From assembly GCA_023474385.1 (NCBI GenBank), contig JAMCYB010000024.1, forward strand, positions 1-18,320: DNA of 18,320 nucleotides. The letters are read 5' to 3'. Shown here piece after piece: positions 1 to 7,240 of this stretch. The notes under the pieces were generated by a model. That model was not told the DNA's origin. It saw only the letters and a list, made by a program, of their open reading frames with translations, and ran no database searches. A program made the position numbers and the translations under genes. The number at the start of each line of letters is the position of its first letter. Positions within the stretch are counted from its first letter, which is position 1. Source of the DNA: Candidatus Martarchaeota archaeon. Lineage in GTDB: Archaea; Micrarchaeota; Micrarchaeia; Micrarchaeales; Micrarchaeaceae.

Positions 1-792
1 AGGGATGTATTCGCACCTGTTGGCAACCTCCTTTTCCCAAGCCCGTATGGCGTATTCGGCTACACACTTTTATATGCATACCCGATGCCGCTCGGAGCAT
101 TCTCGGTGCTGTTCTATTCGGCCATAATCGCTGGGGCCATAGGCATAGCTTATTCCGGCAGGAAGCTCCTGATTGGGGTATTGAGCCTACTGCCGCTTAT
201 GTTCCTTTATCATAGCATACCGACATATTGCTTCTTCTTCGGCACGTTTGCAGTAGCTATACTGTATATAGACAGTAACACAGTCCCTGACTCTAAACGC
301 AGGAAAGGCATAAAGGCGCGCAGGAAGCGATACAAAGCGCTCGCATTCGCCGCAATCATGCTCATAGTCGCATTCGACTCTATATATGTGTATGCGCAGC
401 ACGAAGCGTATGCCAGCGCCAATCCCTTCGGGGTAGTAAGCAGCAGTATCGCGCATGTGCACAACGAGACGTATTATAACCTGAGCGTGCGGTACGATTC
501 CGGCAGCGGCGCAAACTATTCCATATTCGCATACACGTTCAACAGGGGCTTGCGCATCATACCGAATGTCTACGGCCTGTTCGGCCAGCCCGTATTGAAA
601 TCCGGAGGATCTGATGAGGTCAACGGGAGCAATTATATGAGCCTGGTGAATCCGAATGTCGCAAGGTTCCTGCCTGACAGCGAGGCGCATCTGTCTCTGG
701 AACTTAACAATTCCAGCATAACCACAGCCGTGTGCAACATTTATTACAGGGGTTTCTATTATATCTGCCCGGCGGCAAGCCTGCGCAACTGA
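1..792 (+). CDS. Polytopic membrane protein, C-terminal part (5' end outside window)
   Basis: The frame is open from base 1 (reading RDVFAPVGNLL...) with no need for the internal ATG at 85, so this is the last 263 residues of a longer protein. About four hydrophobic helices are visible: two between codons 35 and 80, one near codons 77-92, and one near codons 113-130. A basic cytoplasmic loop (KRRKGIKARRKR) precedes the last of these. The final 130 or so residues are polar, with several N-glycosylation-type sequons (NET, NLS, NYS, NGS, NNSS), which suggests an extracellular C-terminal domain. The layout of helices followed by an outer domain resembles GT-C membrane glycosyltransferases, and the downstream gene at 2574 has the same layout, but the diagnostic N-terminal loop lies outside the window. 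Family assignment is therefore uncertain; that it is a real membrane-protein gene is fairly certain. Confidence 0.75.
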   Translation, partial: RDVFAPVGNLLFPSPYGVFGYTLLYAYPMPLGAFSVLFYSAIIAGAIGIAYSGRKLLIGVLSLLPLMFLYHSIPTYCFFFGTFAVAILYIDSNTVPDSKRRKGIKARRKRYKALAFAAIMLIVAFDSIYVYAQHEAYASANPFGVVSSSIAHVHNETYYNLSVRYDSGSGANYSIFAYTFNRGLRIIPNVYGLFGQPVLKSGGSDEVNGSNYMSLVNPNVARFLPDSEAHLSLELNNSSITTAVCNIYYRGFYYICPAASLRN

Positions 793-803
793 GAATGGAA
801 AAT

Positions 804-848
804 GCTATATAGTGTGCACAACAATACCATATCTGTCAGGTTTAAACC
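804..848 (+). promoter_or_regulatory. Putative promoter with TATA box and GGTTTAAACC palindrome
   Basis: In the 75-base gap ahead of the carbamoyltransferase, GCTATATAG at 804-812 fits an archaeal TATA box and would place the transcript start near 834. A perfect 10-base palindrome, GGTTTAAACC, follows at 839-848, immediately downstream of that start, where a repressor could act. Alternatively the TTTAAA core of the palindrome is itself the TATA element. This is read from sequence only. Confidence 0.4.
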
Positions 849-855
849 CTAAATG

Positions 856-862
856 AGGAGGT
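856..862 (+). promoter_or_regulatory. Ribosome-binding site setting the GTG start of the carbamoyltransferase
   Basis: AGGAGGT lies inside the longest open frame, just after the ATG at 853 and five bases before GTG 868. This argues that 853 is not the start codon. Confidence 0.65.
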
Positions 863-867
863 ATAGC

Positions 868-2574
868 GTGTACGTATTGGGAGTGTGGGACCAGCATGAT
901 GCCGGCGCGGCGCTCGTAGACGATAGAAAGGTAATATTTGCATCGAACGAAGAGAGGTTCACCAAGCGGAAGCTGGAGATGAAGTTCCCGGTGCACTCAA
1001 TACATGCGGCGCTCAAGTCTGCTGGCCTGAAACCGGGGGACATAGAGCATATCGCAGTGAGCACCACGGAGCTCACCAAGACACTCGAGAGGCTGATGCC
1101 ATACTCAAGAGAGTACTACTATAATTTCAGGAGGAGGAAGATGCCGAAGCCTAGGTTCGAGAACTTCAGGCACAACCTCAAGTATTCCATGACTGGCATT
1201 GGCATACTGCCGGGCACGACTGCGCTGAGCAAGTACCTTCTTGCGAGGGAGCTGAGGCATATGGGCTTCAGGAAGTTCAAGCTCCATGTAGTAGAACACC
1301 ATGTCGCACACGCTGCATCTGCTGCTTTCACATCAGGGCTCAGAAAACCTCTCGTAATCACACTTGATGGATTGGGCGATGGGCTGTCCGGATCAATAAG
1401 CATATTTGAAAACGGAAATTTGGAGAGGCGCTTACGCATACCGGCCAGGGACTCTCTTGGAATATTCTTCGAACAGGTCACAAATATAGTAGGCATGAGA
1501 GAGCTTGAGGACGAGGGCAAAGTTATGGCTATGGCCGATTACTCGTACCCGTTCGACATTGAGGAGAACAAGATGAAGGACTTCTTCAAGATAGAAGGCA
1601 CGAACATAATTGCCAAGTATAGCCCTGTCAAGCAGTTCGGCGTGCTGCAGAAGATCGCCTGGTCGCTGCCAAGGGAGCAGTTCGCGTACATGGCGCAGCA
1701 GCTTCTTGAAGCGGCTATGCTGAAGTTCGTCGGCAACGCCATAGGCAGGTACAATATAGGAGACGTTGCGATGGCGGGCGGCACTTTCTCCAACGTCAAG
1801 GCGAACATGATGCTCAGGAGCATAGATGCACTCAAGCATTGGTACATATTCCCCCATATGGGAGATGGCGGCATAGCCCTGGGTTCAGCGATGTACGTCG
1901 GGCACATGCTTGCAGGAACCGCATCGTATTCGTTCAGCCCGTATCTTGGCGGCTCGTATACCGACGAAGAGACAGCGAGAGTGCTTAGGGGCGAGAGGCA
2001 GTTCGCAGCGCAGGAGGAAAGCCCGGCAGAGCAGGCATCACATGCTGCAGAGCTTATAGACAAGGGCAATTACGTTTTCTGGTTTCATGACAGGATGGAG
2101 TACGGCCCCAGGGCGCTCGGCAACAGAAGCATATTGGCCCCCACAGGCTCTGACGAGGTGAAGGACAAGCTCAATATGTATGTCAAGAAACGCGAATGGT
2201 TCCAGCCGTTCGCGCCTTCAATCCTCGAAGAGGATGCAGGAAAGGTGCTCGAATATGACGGCAAGGGCGCCGACAAATTCATGACTATGGCATACATGGT
2301 CAAGAAGGATATGCAGGGGCTGACAAAAGCAGTCATGCATATAGACGGGTCGGCAAGGCCGCAGATGGTTGGCGAGGAGAACCCGCTCTATTACAGGCTT
2401 CTCAAAAAGGTGAAGGATAGGTCAGGAATAGGCATGGTGCTTAACACAAGCTTCAACATACACGGCATGCCAATAGTGCTGAGCCCCTATGATGCAGCAG
2501 AGACCATGAAGAAGACCCGTACCAAGTATATGTTCATAAACGGCTTTTTCGTTACCAATAAGGCTGGTGTGTGA
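868..2574 (+). CDS. O-carbamoyltransferase, NodU/CmcH/TobZ family
   Basis: Members of this family transfer a carbamoyl group from carbamoyl phosphate, through a carbamoyl-adenylate, to a hydroxyl of a sugar or secondary metabolite. The N-terminal Kae1-like half shows the metal-binding histidines in VEHHVAHAASA (about residues 142-152) and the nucleotide motif LDGLGDG near 166-172. The YrdC-like C-terminal half shows RMEYGPRALGNRSIL (409-423), KKREWFQPFAPS (440-451) and NTSFNIHGMPIV. Its length of 568 residues is normal for the family. I chose GTG at 868 over ATG at 853: AGGAGGT at 856-862 is an excellent ribosome-binding site five bases ahead of the GTG, and the family normally begins directly with the YVLG-type strand. 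The stop overlaps the start of the next gene (TGATG), so the two are co-translated. The position between membrane glycosyltransferase-like genes suggests the acceptor is an envelope glycan; the true acceptor is unknown. Confidence 0.93.
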   Translation: MYVLGVWDQHDAGAALVDDRKVIFASNEERFTKRKLEMKFPVHSIHAALKSAGLKPGDIEHIAVSTTELTKTLERLMPYSREYYYNFRRRKMPKPRFENFRHNLKYSMTGIGILPGTTALSKYLLARELRHMGFRKFKLHVVEHHVAHAASAAFTSGLRKPLVITLDGLGDGLSGSISIFENGNLERRLRIPARDSLGIFFEQVTNIVGMRELEDEGKVMAMADYSYPFDIEENKMKDFFKIEGTNIIAKYSPVKQFGVLQKIAWSLPREQFAYMAQQLLEAAMLKFVGNAIGRYNIGDVAMAGGTFSNVKANMMLRSIDALKHWYIFPHMGDGGIALGSAMYVGHMLAGTASYSFSPYLGGSYTDEETARVLRGERQFAAQEESPAEQASHAAELIDKGNYVFWFHDRMEYGPRALGNRSILAPTGSDEVKDKLNMYVKKREWFQPFAPSILEEDAGKVLEYDGKGADKFMTMAYMVKKDMQGLTKAVMHIDGSARPQMVGEENPLYYRLLKKVKDRSGIGMVLNTSFNIHGMPIVLSPYDAAETMKKTRTKYMFINGFFVTNKAGV

Positions 2575-4319
2575 TGTTCAGTGCAGGCGTCGAGGAGTAC
2601 ATATTAACGCTCGGGATCATTGTATCGTTCGTAGGCTTCCTATTCTTTGCCGCGAGGAGCAGGAAGCCCATATCGCAGGCGTTGAAAAGCTCAGGCATAG
2701 ACGGCAGGATGCTGCTGGCAGCCATCGCAGTGGTCCTGCTGTTCTTAGCACTGGAAATATCTCTCGTGAAGCCGACGCAGCAGCTCTTCTTTGATGACGT
2801 GCTGTACCAGGGCGGAGCGCTTGACCTGCTGCACACGGGCCAGGCATGGCAGTGCAACTTCGGCTCGCCCACGCAGTGCTTCACAGGGCTGGTATTCCAT
2901 GAACCAATCGGCACGTCATTCAACATAGCAATCGCGTTCGCAGTTGCGGGCGTGCACCAGTACTCGGCATACGGTCTGTTCCTTTTCCTTGGAGCGCTCT
3001 CGGTGCTGCTCATATTCTTCATATCAATGCTCATGTTCCGGGAGTTCCTATACAGCATATTCGCCGAACTAATGCTTGCATTGAGCCCCGTGCTGCTTGT
3101 ATGGGCGATGCCGACAACTTCCGACCTCACCATGCTCGCCTATTCGCTCACCGCAGTCTTTTCTGCGGTGCTGTTCACATACAAGAAGAACTTAAACACG
3201 TTCGGCATGCTCATGTTCTCCATACCTTTGTTGATGTACATGAAGGTCGACGCTGCAATATTCCTCGTCCTCATACCGCTGATATATGTAATGCTGGATG
3301 ACGAATCGCTCTCAAGGTCGCTGCGCAACAACATAAGGCGCATACAGGAGAACGTATTCAACACCCGGGTGCTCGTTGTTGTGCTGTTTTTTGTTATAGC
3401 AGTTTCGGCGGAGTTCATGTATGCGGCAGGCGAATACAGTGTTGGTACCTATCGCTACAATAACACTGTTATACCTAACACCTGCACGCCTGTTGGCCCG
3501 GCTTATGTGAATGTGACGCACAACATCGACTTCCAGAATTTCATGGCGAACGTATGCGCTAATACATTCTTCTGGTTTGATGCATTTCAGGGAGGCAATG
3601 AATCCTACCATATGATCCAGCCAGTGTTCTTCACGTTCCTTGCAGCTATAGGTGCAGTTGCTATGCTCGCCTACCGCAGGAGGCAGGCTGCGGCGCTCAT
3701 GATATGGTTCTTCACCTTTTTCATTATCTACACATCTTTCTACGCAGGGGCGGTAACATACGGGGTGGACTGGAGGTTTGCGCTGAGCATGATAGCCCAG
3801 GTTAGCATGTTTGGAGGATTTGGTGCCGGTGCCATTATGCTCGCGGCAAGAAGATGGGCAAGTAAGAGGGGCTTTGCCCTATCCTTGGCAGTGGTGGCGT
3901 TGCTTATTGCATATTCGTTCTATATGGTGGCGCCGAGCTTAGGCGTGAGCCCTTCATCCATACCGCAGGCCCAGCAGGCGCGGTTCTACCAGAATTTCGT
4001 ATATGCCAATGCGAAATCGATACCTGCATCATGCCTTGTGTTCAGCTTCGACCCTGAGCTCTTCAATCTGAATAATAGGAGCGCCATACAGTTCGGCAAC
4101 ATAACTAGCGCCTATACTCGGTCGGGCCTTGCCGCCTACCATGACAGATATCCGTGCCTGGTGGTCGATTACGGCTATTGGTGCTATACCTCTGGGTTTG
4201 AAGGGCTTTGCCACACCGTAAGCAGCACTTTCAACCTGACGCAGATAGCGACGGCCAGGGACAACTACTCCGGCTTTGCGTATACCTACGGCTTCTACAG
4301 GATAGGGGGATTGAAATAG
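2574..4319 (+). CDS. GT-C-like multi-pass membrane glycosyltransferase
   Basis: A 581-residue protein with roughly ten or more hydrophobic helices. After the second helix comes FFDDVLYQGGALDLLHTG, with paired acidic residues Asp74/Asp75. This matches the acidic first outer-loop motif of GT-C enzymes (PMT/ArnT/GT39-like), which use polyprenyl-phosphate sugars on the outer face of the membrane. The last 130 or so residues form a polar outer domain with NNRS, NIT, NLT and NYS sequons. Several Cys residues in outer loops (QCNFGSPTQC, and CLVV...WCY...GLC near the C-terminus) could form disulfides. ATG at 2574 overlaps the carbamoyltransferase stop by one base; GTG at 2571 is an alternative start. 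The coupling suggests the two proteins work on the same glycan. The GT-C assignment rests on topology and one motif, so sugar and acceptor are unknown. Confidence 0.75.
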   Translation: MFSAGVEEYILTLGIIVSFVGFLFFAARSRKPISQALKSSGIDGRMLLAAIAVVLLFLALEISLVKPTQQLFFDDVLYQGGALDLLHTGQAWQCNFGSPTQCFTGLVFHEPIGTSFNIAIAFAVAGVHQYSAYGLFLFLGALSVLLIFFISMLMFREFLYSIFAELMLALSPVLLVWAMPTTSDLTMLAYSLTAVFSAVLFTYKKNLNTFGMLMFSIPLLMYMKVDAAIFLVLIPLIYVMLDDESLSRSLRNNIRRIQENVFNTRVLVVVLFFVIAVSAEFMYAAGEYSVGTYRYNNTVIPNTCTPVGPAYVNVTHNIDFQNFMANVCANTFFWFDAFQGGNESYHMIQPVFFTFLAAIGAVAMLAYRRRQAAALMIWFFTFFIIYTSFYAGAVTYGVDWRFALSMIAQVSMFGGFGAGAIMLAARRWASKRGFALSLAVVALLIAYSFYMVAPSLGVSPSSIPQAQQARFYQNFVYANAKSIPASCLVFSFDPELFNLNNRSAIQFGNITSAYTRSGLAAYHDRYPCLVVDYGYWCYTSGFEGLCHTVSSTFNLTQIATARDNYSGFAYTYGFYRIGGLK

Positions 4320-4325
4320 AAGCGT

Positions 4326-5048
4326 TCATCTTATGTTCTTGAGAATCGTCCTCAATATCCTGAGCCCGTCCCTCACGGTGTGCAGCTTGGCTTCGCCTTT
4401 CTCCCGCCGCTTCTCGTAGCTAGGCACCTCCAAGGTCTTGAGGCCGCGCTTCTTCGCTTTTATGTTTATCTCTGTCTCTATTCCGAAGCCCTTCTCCTTC
4501 AGGTCCAGCCTTCCCAGGGCCTTCCTGGAAAAGCTCCTGTAGCCGTAGCAAAGGTCAGTGTATCTTGTGCCATAGAGCAGGTTCACTATATGCACAAATA
4601 CCTTGTTGCCCAGCACGCGCAGCTTCGGCATGTCTTCAGATCCTCCGCCAGTAAGGAACCTTGACCCCAGGCATACGTCGTATCCGGATTCTATGCCCGT
4701 CACCAGCAGCGGTATCTCCTTGGGCTTGTTTGACAGGTCCGCGTCCATAGATATTATTATATCGCCCCTGGCCGCATGCATTCCCCTTACCAGCGCTGAG
4801 CCCTTGCCATAATCGTCGTACATGATTTTCGCACCCATTGATTTGGCTATGCGCACCGTTCTGTCCTTCGAATGCCCGTCAACCACTATTATCTCATAGC
4901 TGTACCTGGCGAGCTCGCCCTTGAGCTTGCGCATCAGCTTCGCTATGTTCTTCTCCTCGTTGAGTGTCGGTATCACTATGCTTACATGCGGTTTCAAGGT
5001 ATGCACCGGTTGTGTACCTGCAATGCGGTTGCGTTGCTGCGGCCCCAT
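4326..5048 (-). CDS. Family 2 glycosyltransferase, DPM1-like (polyprenyl-phosphate sugar synthase type)
   Basis: A 240-residue cytosolic GT-A enzyme. HVSIVIPTLNEEKNI (residues 21-35) opens the nucleotide-binding fold. VVDGHSKDRT contains the UDP/GDP-contacting Asp57, and MDADLSNKP carries the DxD-like Asp102/Asp104. SRFLTGG, TDLCYGYRSFSR and FGIETEINIKAKKRG follow in the usual order for dolichol-phosphate mannose/glucose synthases. There are no C-terminal membrane helices, so it is the short soluble form. It would load sugars onto a lipid carrier, the donor type that GT-C enzymes such as the neighbour at 2574 consume. It converges with that gene, with six bases between stops. A TATA box at 5072-5080 places the transcript start close to the ATG, so the mRNA is probably leaderless; an AAGGAGG a little upstream is too far away to act as the ribosome-binding site. 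Confidence 0.9.
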   Translation of the reverse strand: MGPQQRNRIAGTQPVHTLKPHVSIVIPTLNEEKNIAKLMRKLKGELARYSYEIIVVDGHSKDRTVRIAKSMGAKIMYDDYGKGSALVRGMHAARGDIIISMDADLSNKPKEIPLLVTGIESGYDVCLGSRFLTGGGSEDMPKLRVLGNKVFVHIVNLLYGTRYTDLCYGYRSFSRKALGRLDLKEKGFGIETEINIKAKKRGLKTLEVPSYEKRREKGEAKLHTVRDGLRILRTILKNIR

Positions 5049-5071
5049 CCTCTTGTATAATGCCTCCTTAT

Positions 5072-5080
5072 GTATATATT
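5072..5080 (-). promoter_or_regulatory. TATA box of the DPM1-like gene
   Basis: On the minus strand the sequence reads AATATATAC, centred about 28 bases ahead of the ATG at 5048. That spacing puts the transcript start within a few bases of the start codon, implying a leaderless mRNA. Confidence 0.45.
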
Positions 5081-5102
5081 TGTTAGCCTTCTATTCCGGC
5101 AT

Positions 5103-5112
5103 ACTTAAATAT
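5103..5112 (+). promoter_or_regulatory. TATA box of the radical SAM gene
   Basis: ACTTAAATAT at 5103-5112 is a good archaeal TATA match and predicts transcription from about 5133-5135. This rules out the longer open frame beginning at 4921 as the real coding start. Confidence 0.5.
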
Positions 5113-5163
5113 CTAAAAAACAGAGTATACCCTGGAGTATACAGGAAGCGGGTGCATACTGAA

Positions 5164-6225
5164 ATGTCTGTAGAGAGGATGATGGGTTTGGGCATGACCG
5201 CCCTCAAATCCAATTTTCGAACGCTCAAGAAGCCGTATAAGCTAAATTTTGCAGTGACCTATTGGTGCCAGTCGCGCTGCCTCACGTGCAATATATGGCA
5301 GATGAAGCCCAAGGGAGAGCTCAATATCGACGAGATACGCAGTTTCGCGAGCAAGAATCCGCACTTCAAATGGATAGAGCTGACAGGAGGAGAGGTATTC
5401 ATGCGCAGCGACCTTGTCGAGATTGCCAAGGCATTCAGCGAGAGCTCGAAGCGCCTCTACATACTGACGATGCCAACTAATTCCCTGTCCAACCATGACT
5501 TGATGTTCAGGGAGCTGGAGGAGATACTCGCCCTTGGCATACCGAGGGTAGCGATAACCGTCAGCCTTGACGGCTACAGGGAACTGCATGACAGGATACG
5601 CGGCGTGCCGGGCAACTACGACAAGGCAATAGACACATTCAAAAGGCTGCAGGAGATGAGAAAGGAGCACAGCAACCTGTATTTCGTTTTCGGGTACACG
5701 ATGAGCAGGTTCAACCAAGGCGAATTCGCCAAGACGTTTGAAGCAGTAAAGCACGACATACCTTCAATAAGCTATAACGATTTCCATATCAATCTGGGCC
5801 AGATATCTGATAATTACTACGGCAATTCCAATCTTGACATAAAACCTAACGATTCGGAAGTCCTTGATGAGCTGGGGTTGATAATCAGGAGCAGGAAGAG
5901 GGAATGCGGGGCCATATCACTTATAGAATCTGCCTTCCTTAGGAAGCTCGTGGAATACGCTAGGACTGGCAAGACGCCTATGAAGAGCAAGAGCCTTGAA
6001 GCATCGCTGTTCCTTGACAGCTACGGCAATGTCTACCCTTCGATAATGTGGAACAGGAAGATAGGCAATATACGCGATACAGAATACAGCCTCGAGGCGC
6101 TGTGGAACAGCAGCGACGCGAAGGAGGTAAGGAGGCTCATACGCGAAGGCAAAGAGCCAAGCCAGTGGACGTCCTGCGAGGCGTACCAGAGCATAATAGG
6201 CAAAATACCCAGCCTGCTCGTCTGA
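5164..6225 (+). CDS. Radical SAM enzyme with degenerate C-terminal auxiliary-cluster (SPASM/twitch-like) region
   Basis: CQSRCLTCNIW, near residue 37, is the CxxxCxxC motif that binds the 4Fe-4S cluster cleaving S-adenosylmethionine. ELTGGEVFMRSDL is the GGE motif that holds the SAM amino group, and AITVSLDGYRELHDRIRG is typical of SPASM/twitch-type members. The C-terminal section keeps the SPASM layout (LDSYGNVYPSIMWN..IGNI..LEALWNS) but has Ser or other residues where cluster cysteines are expected, and only one Cys (SCEAYQ) remains. The open frame continues back to 4921 antisense to the glycosyltransferase. I use ATG 5164 because it lies downstream of the TATA box, has GGGTG nine bases ahead, and directly precedes the conserved fold; GTG 5152 is possible. 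It may modify a peptide, lipid or sugar; its divergence from a glycosyltransferase gene hints at the envelope, but no substrate can be named. Confidence 0.88.
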   Translation: MSVERMMGLGMTALKSNFRTLKKPYKLNFAVTYWCQSRCLTCNIWQMKPKGELNIDEIRSFASKNPHFKWIELTGGEVFMRSDLVEIAKAFSESSKRLYILTMPTNSLSNHDLMFRELEEILALGIPRVAITVSLDGYRELHDRIRGVPGNYDKAIDTFKRLQEMRKEHSNLYFVFGYTMSRFNQGEFAKTFEAVKHDIPSISYNDFHINLGQISDNYYGNSNLDIKPNDSEVLDELGLIIRSRKRECGAISLIESAFLRKLVEYARTGKTPMKSKSLEASLFLDSYGNVYPSIMWNRKIGNIRDTEYSLEALWNSSDAKEVRRLIREGKEPSQWTSCEAYQSIIGKIPSLLV

Positions 6226-6231
6226 TTGCAG

Positions 6232-7224
6232 TCATGTGCCTTGCAAGCCCATGCCGCTTATCCGCTTGCCCAAGTTCCTGAAATCTTTCTCTATCTTTGG
6301 CATGTTCGACTTGATCCTCACAGCCGCGGCAGGATGCAGGCTCAGGAAATAGCTTACGCCGTCCCTCTCGAGCAGGGTGCCGTGGACAGATGATATGCTC
6401 TTTATGCCCAGTACTTCCTTAGCAGCGACAGCGCCGAGGAGCACCACCAGCTTGGGCTTTATTATGTCAATCTGCCTGTACAGGAAGCTCCTGCATGCGG
6501 ATATCTCCTTATCAGTAGGGATGCGGTTCTTCGGGGGGAAGAACTGCACCACGCTCGTTATGTACGTGTCTTCCCTCTTCAGCCCTGAAGAGCGTATGAG
6601 TGCGCTGAGAAGCTGACCGCTCCTGCCTATGAATGGCCGGCGCTCCGCATCTTCTTGCGCTCCTGGCGCCTGGCCTACGAACATCACCTGCGCATTCAGC
6701 GGGCCTTCACCCGGCACGAAAACCCTGCTTAGGTTCCATGTTCTTATACTGCTTGGCAGCGATGAGTATTCGGCATTAAGCTTCGACATGCTGGCCTTGC
6801 GCATTATGTAATTGTATGCACAGGGAAGTATGCTGAGCTGCCAGCCGCTTTTTATCTCGCCCAGTGCATCTCCATATTTCATCCATGCGTATCCTGTGTG
6901 CTCGTCAGATACCGTAACCTTCGCGCCGCTGCTCGCTTCGGCGATGAATACGGTAAGCTCTTTCTTCTCTCGTTTTCCCCTACCAAGGTCTATCGTGTAT
7001 GCTGTGCTGCACCTGAAGTACCTGTCAATGCTATTGCCTAGGTCAAGCCCTGATTCCTCAAGGGCTTCACGCAGCGCTGCCTCTGCCTTATCCTCGCCCT
7101 CCTCGATGTGTCCTTTCGTGATGTCGAGCCAGCCTTCTCTCCTTTTCAGGAATAGGAATACAGGAGATGAGTTGACCATTCTGTATATGAGTATACCGGC
7201 ATCATGCTGCAATTTTGCCACCAC
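6232..7224 (-). CDS. Nudix hydrolase fused to uracil-DNA glycosylase-type domain
   Basis: Residues 1-130 form a Nudix domain with a perfect Nudix box (G38 to L60, GHIEEGEDKAEAALREALEESGL pattern Gx5Ex7REUxEExGU), close to Ap4A- or MutT-type pyrophosphatases. Residues 150-325 match family 4 uracil-DNA glycosylases: MFVGQAPGAQEDAERRPFIG (181-200), FFPPKNRIPTDKE, an IIKPKLVVLLG strand, and the catalytic-loop LHPAA with His297. The usual 4Fe-4S cluster cysteines are largely gone: there is no Cys between 136 and 243, Phe228 sits where the third is expected, and only Cys244 remains. The usual Glu of GEAPG is Gln185. The pairing suggests joint sanitising of the nucleotide pool and DNA, though the glycosylase half may have changed substrate. 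GTG 7224 is 16 bases after the archaeosortase stop; a TTG at 7212, behind GGTGG, is an alternative start. It converges with the radical SAM gene. Confidence 0.9.
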   Translation of the reverse strand: MVAKLQHDAGILIYRMVNSSPVFLFLKRREGWLDITKGHIEEGEDKAEAALREALEESGLDLGNSIDRYFRCSTAYTIDLGRGKREKKELTVFIAEASSGAKVTVSDEHTGYAWMKYGDALGEIKSGWQLSILPCAYNYIMRKASMSKLNAEYSSLPSSIRTWNLSRVFVPGEGPLNAQVMFVGQAPGAQEDAERRPFIGRSGQLLSALIRSSGLKREDTYITSVVQFFPPKNRIPTDKEISACRSFLYRQIDIIKPKLVVLLGAVAAKEVLGIKSISSVHGTLLERDGVSYFLSLHPAAAVRIKSNMPKIEKDFRNLGKRISGMGLQGT

Positions 7225-7240
7225 GGATATAATTTGAGAA

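Noticed and set aside
85..792. ATG at 85 as the start of the first gene
   Set aside because: The same frame is open to base 1 and encodes membrane-protein-like sequence upstream of the ATG, so the gene begins outside the window.
2552..3133. Minus-strand open frame of 193 codons
   Set aside because: Fully antisense to the GT-C-like gene, with Ser/Met/Asn-rich translation typical of shadow frames and no family features.
4921..5163. N-terminal extension of the radical SAM protein
   Set aside because: It is antisense to the 5' part of the glycosyltransferase gene, lies upstream of the TATA box at 5103, and looks unlike the family.
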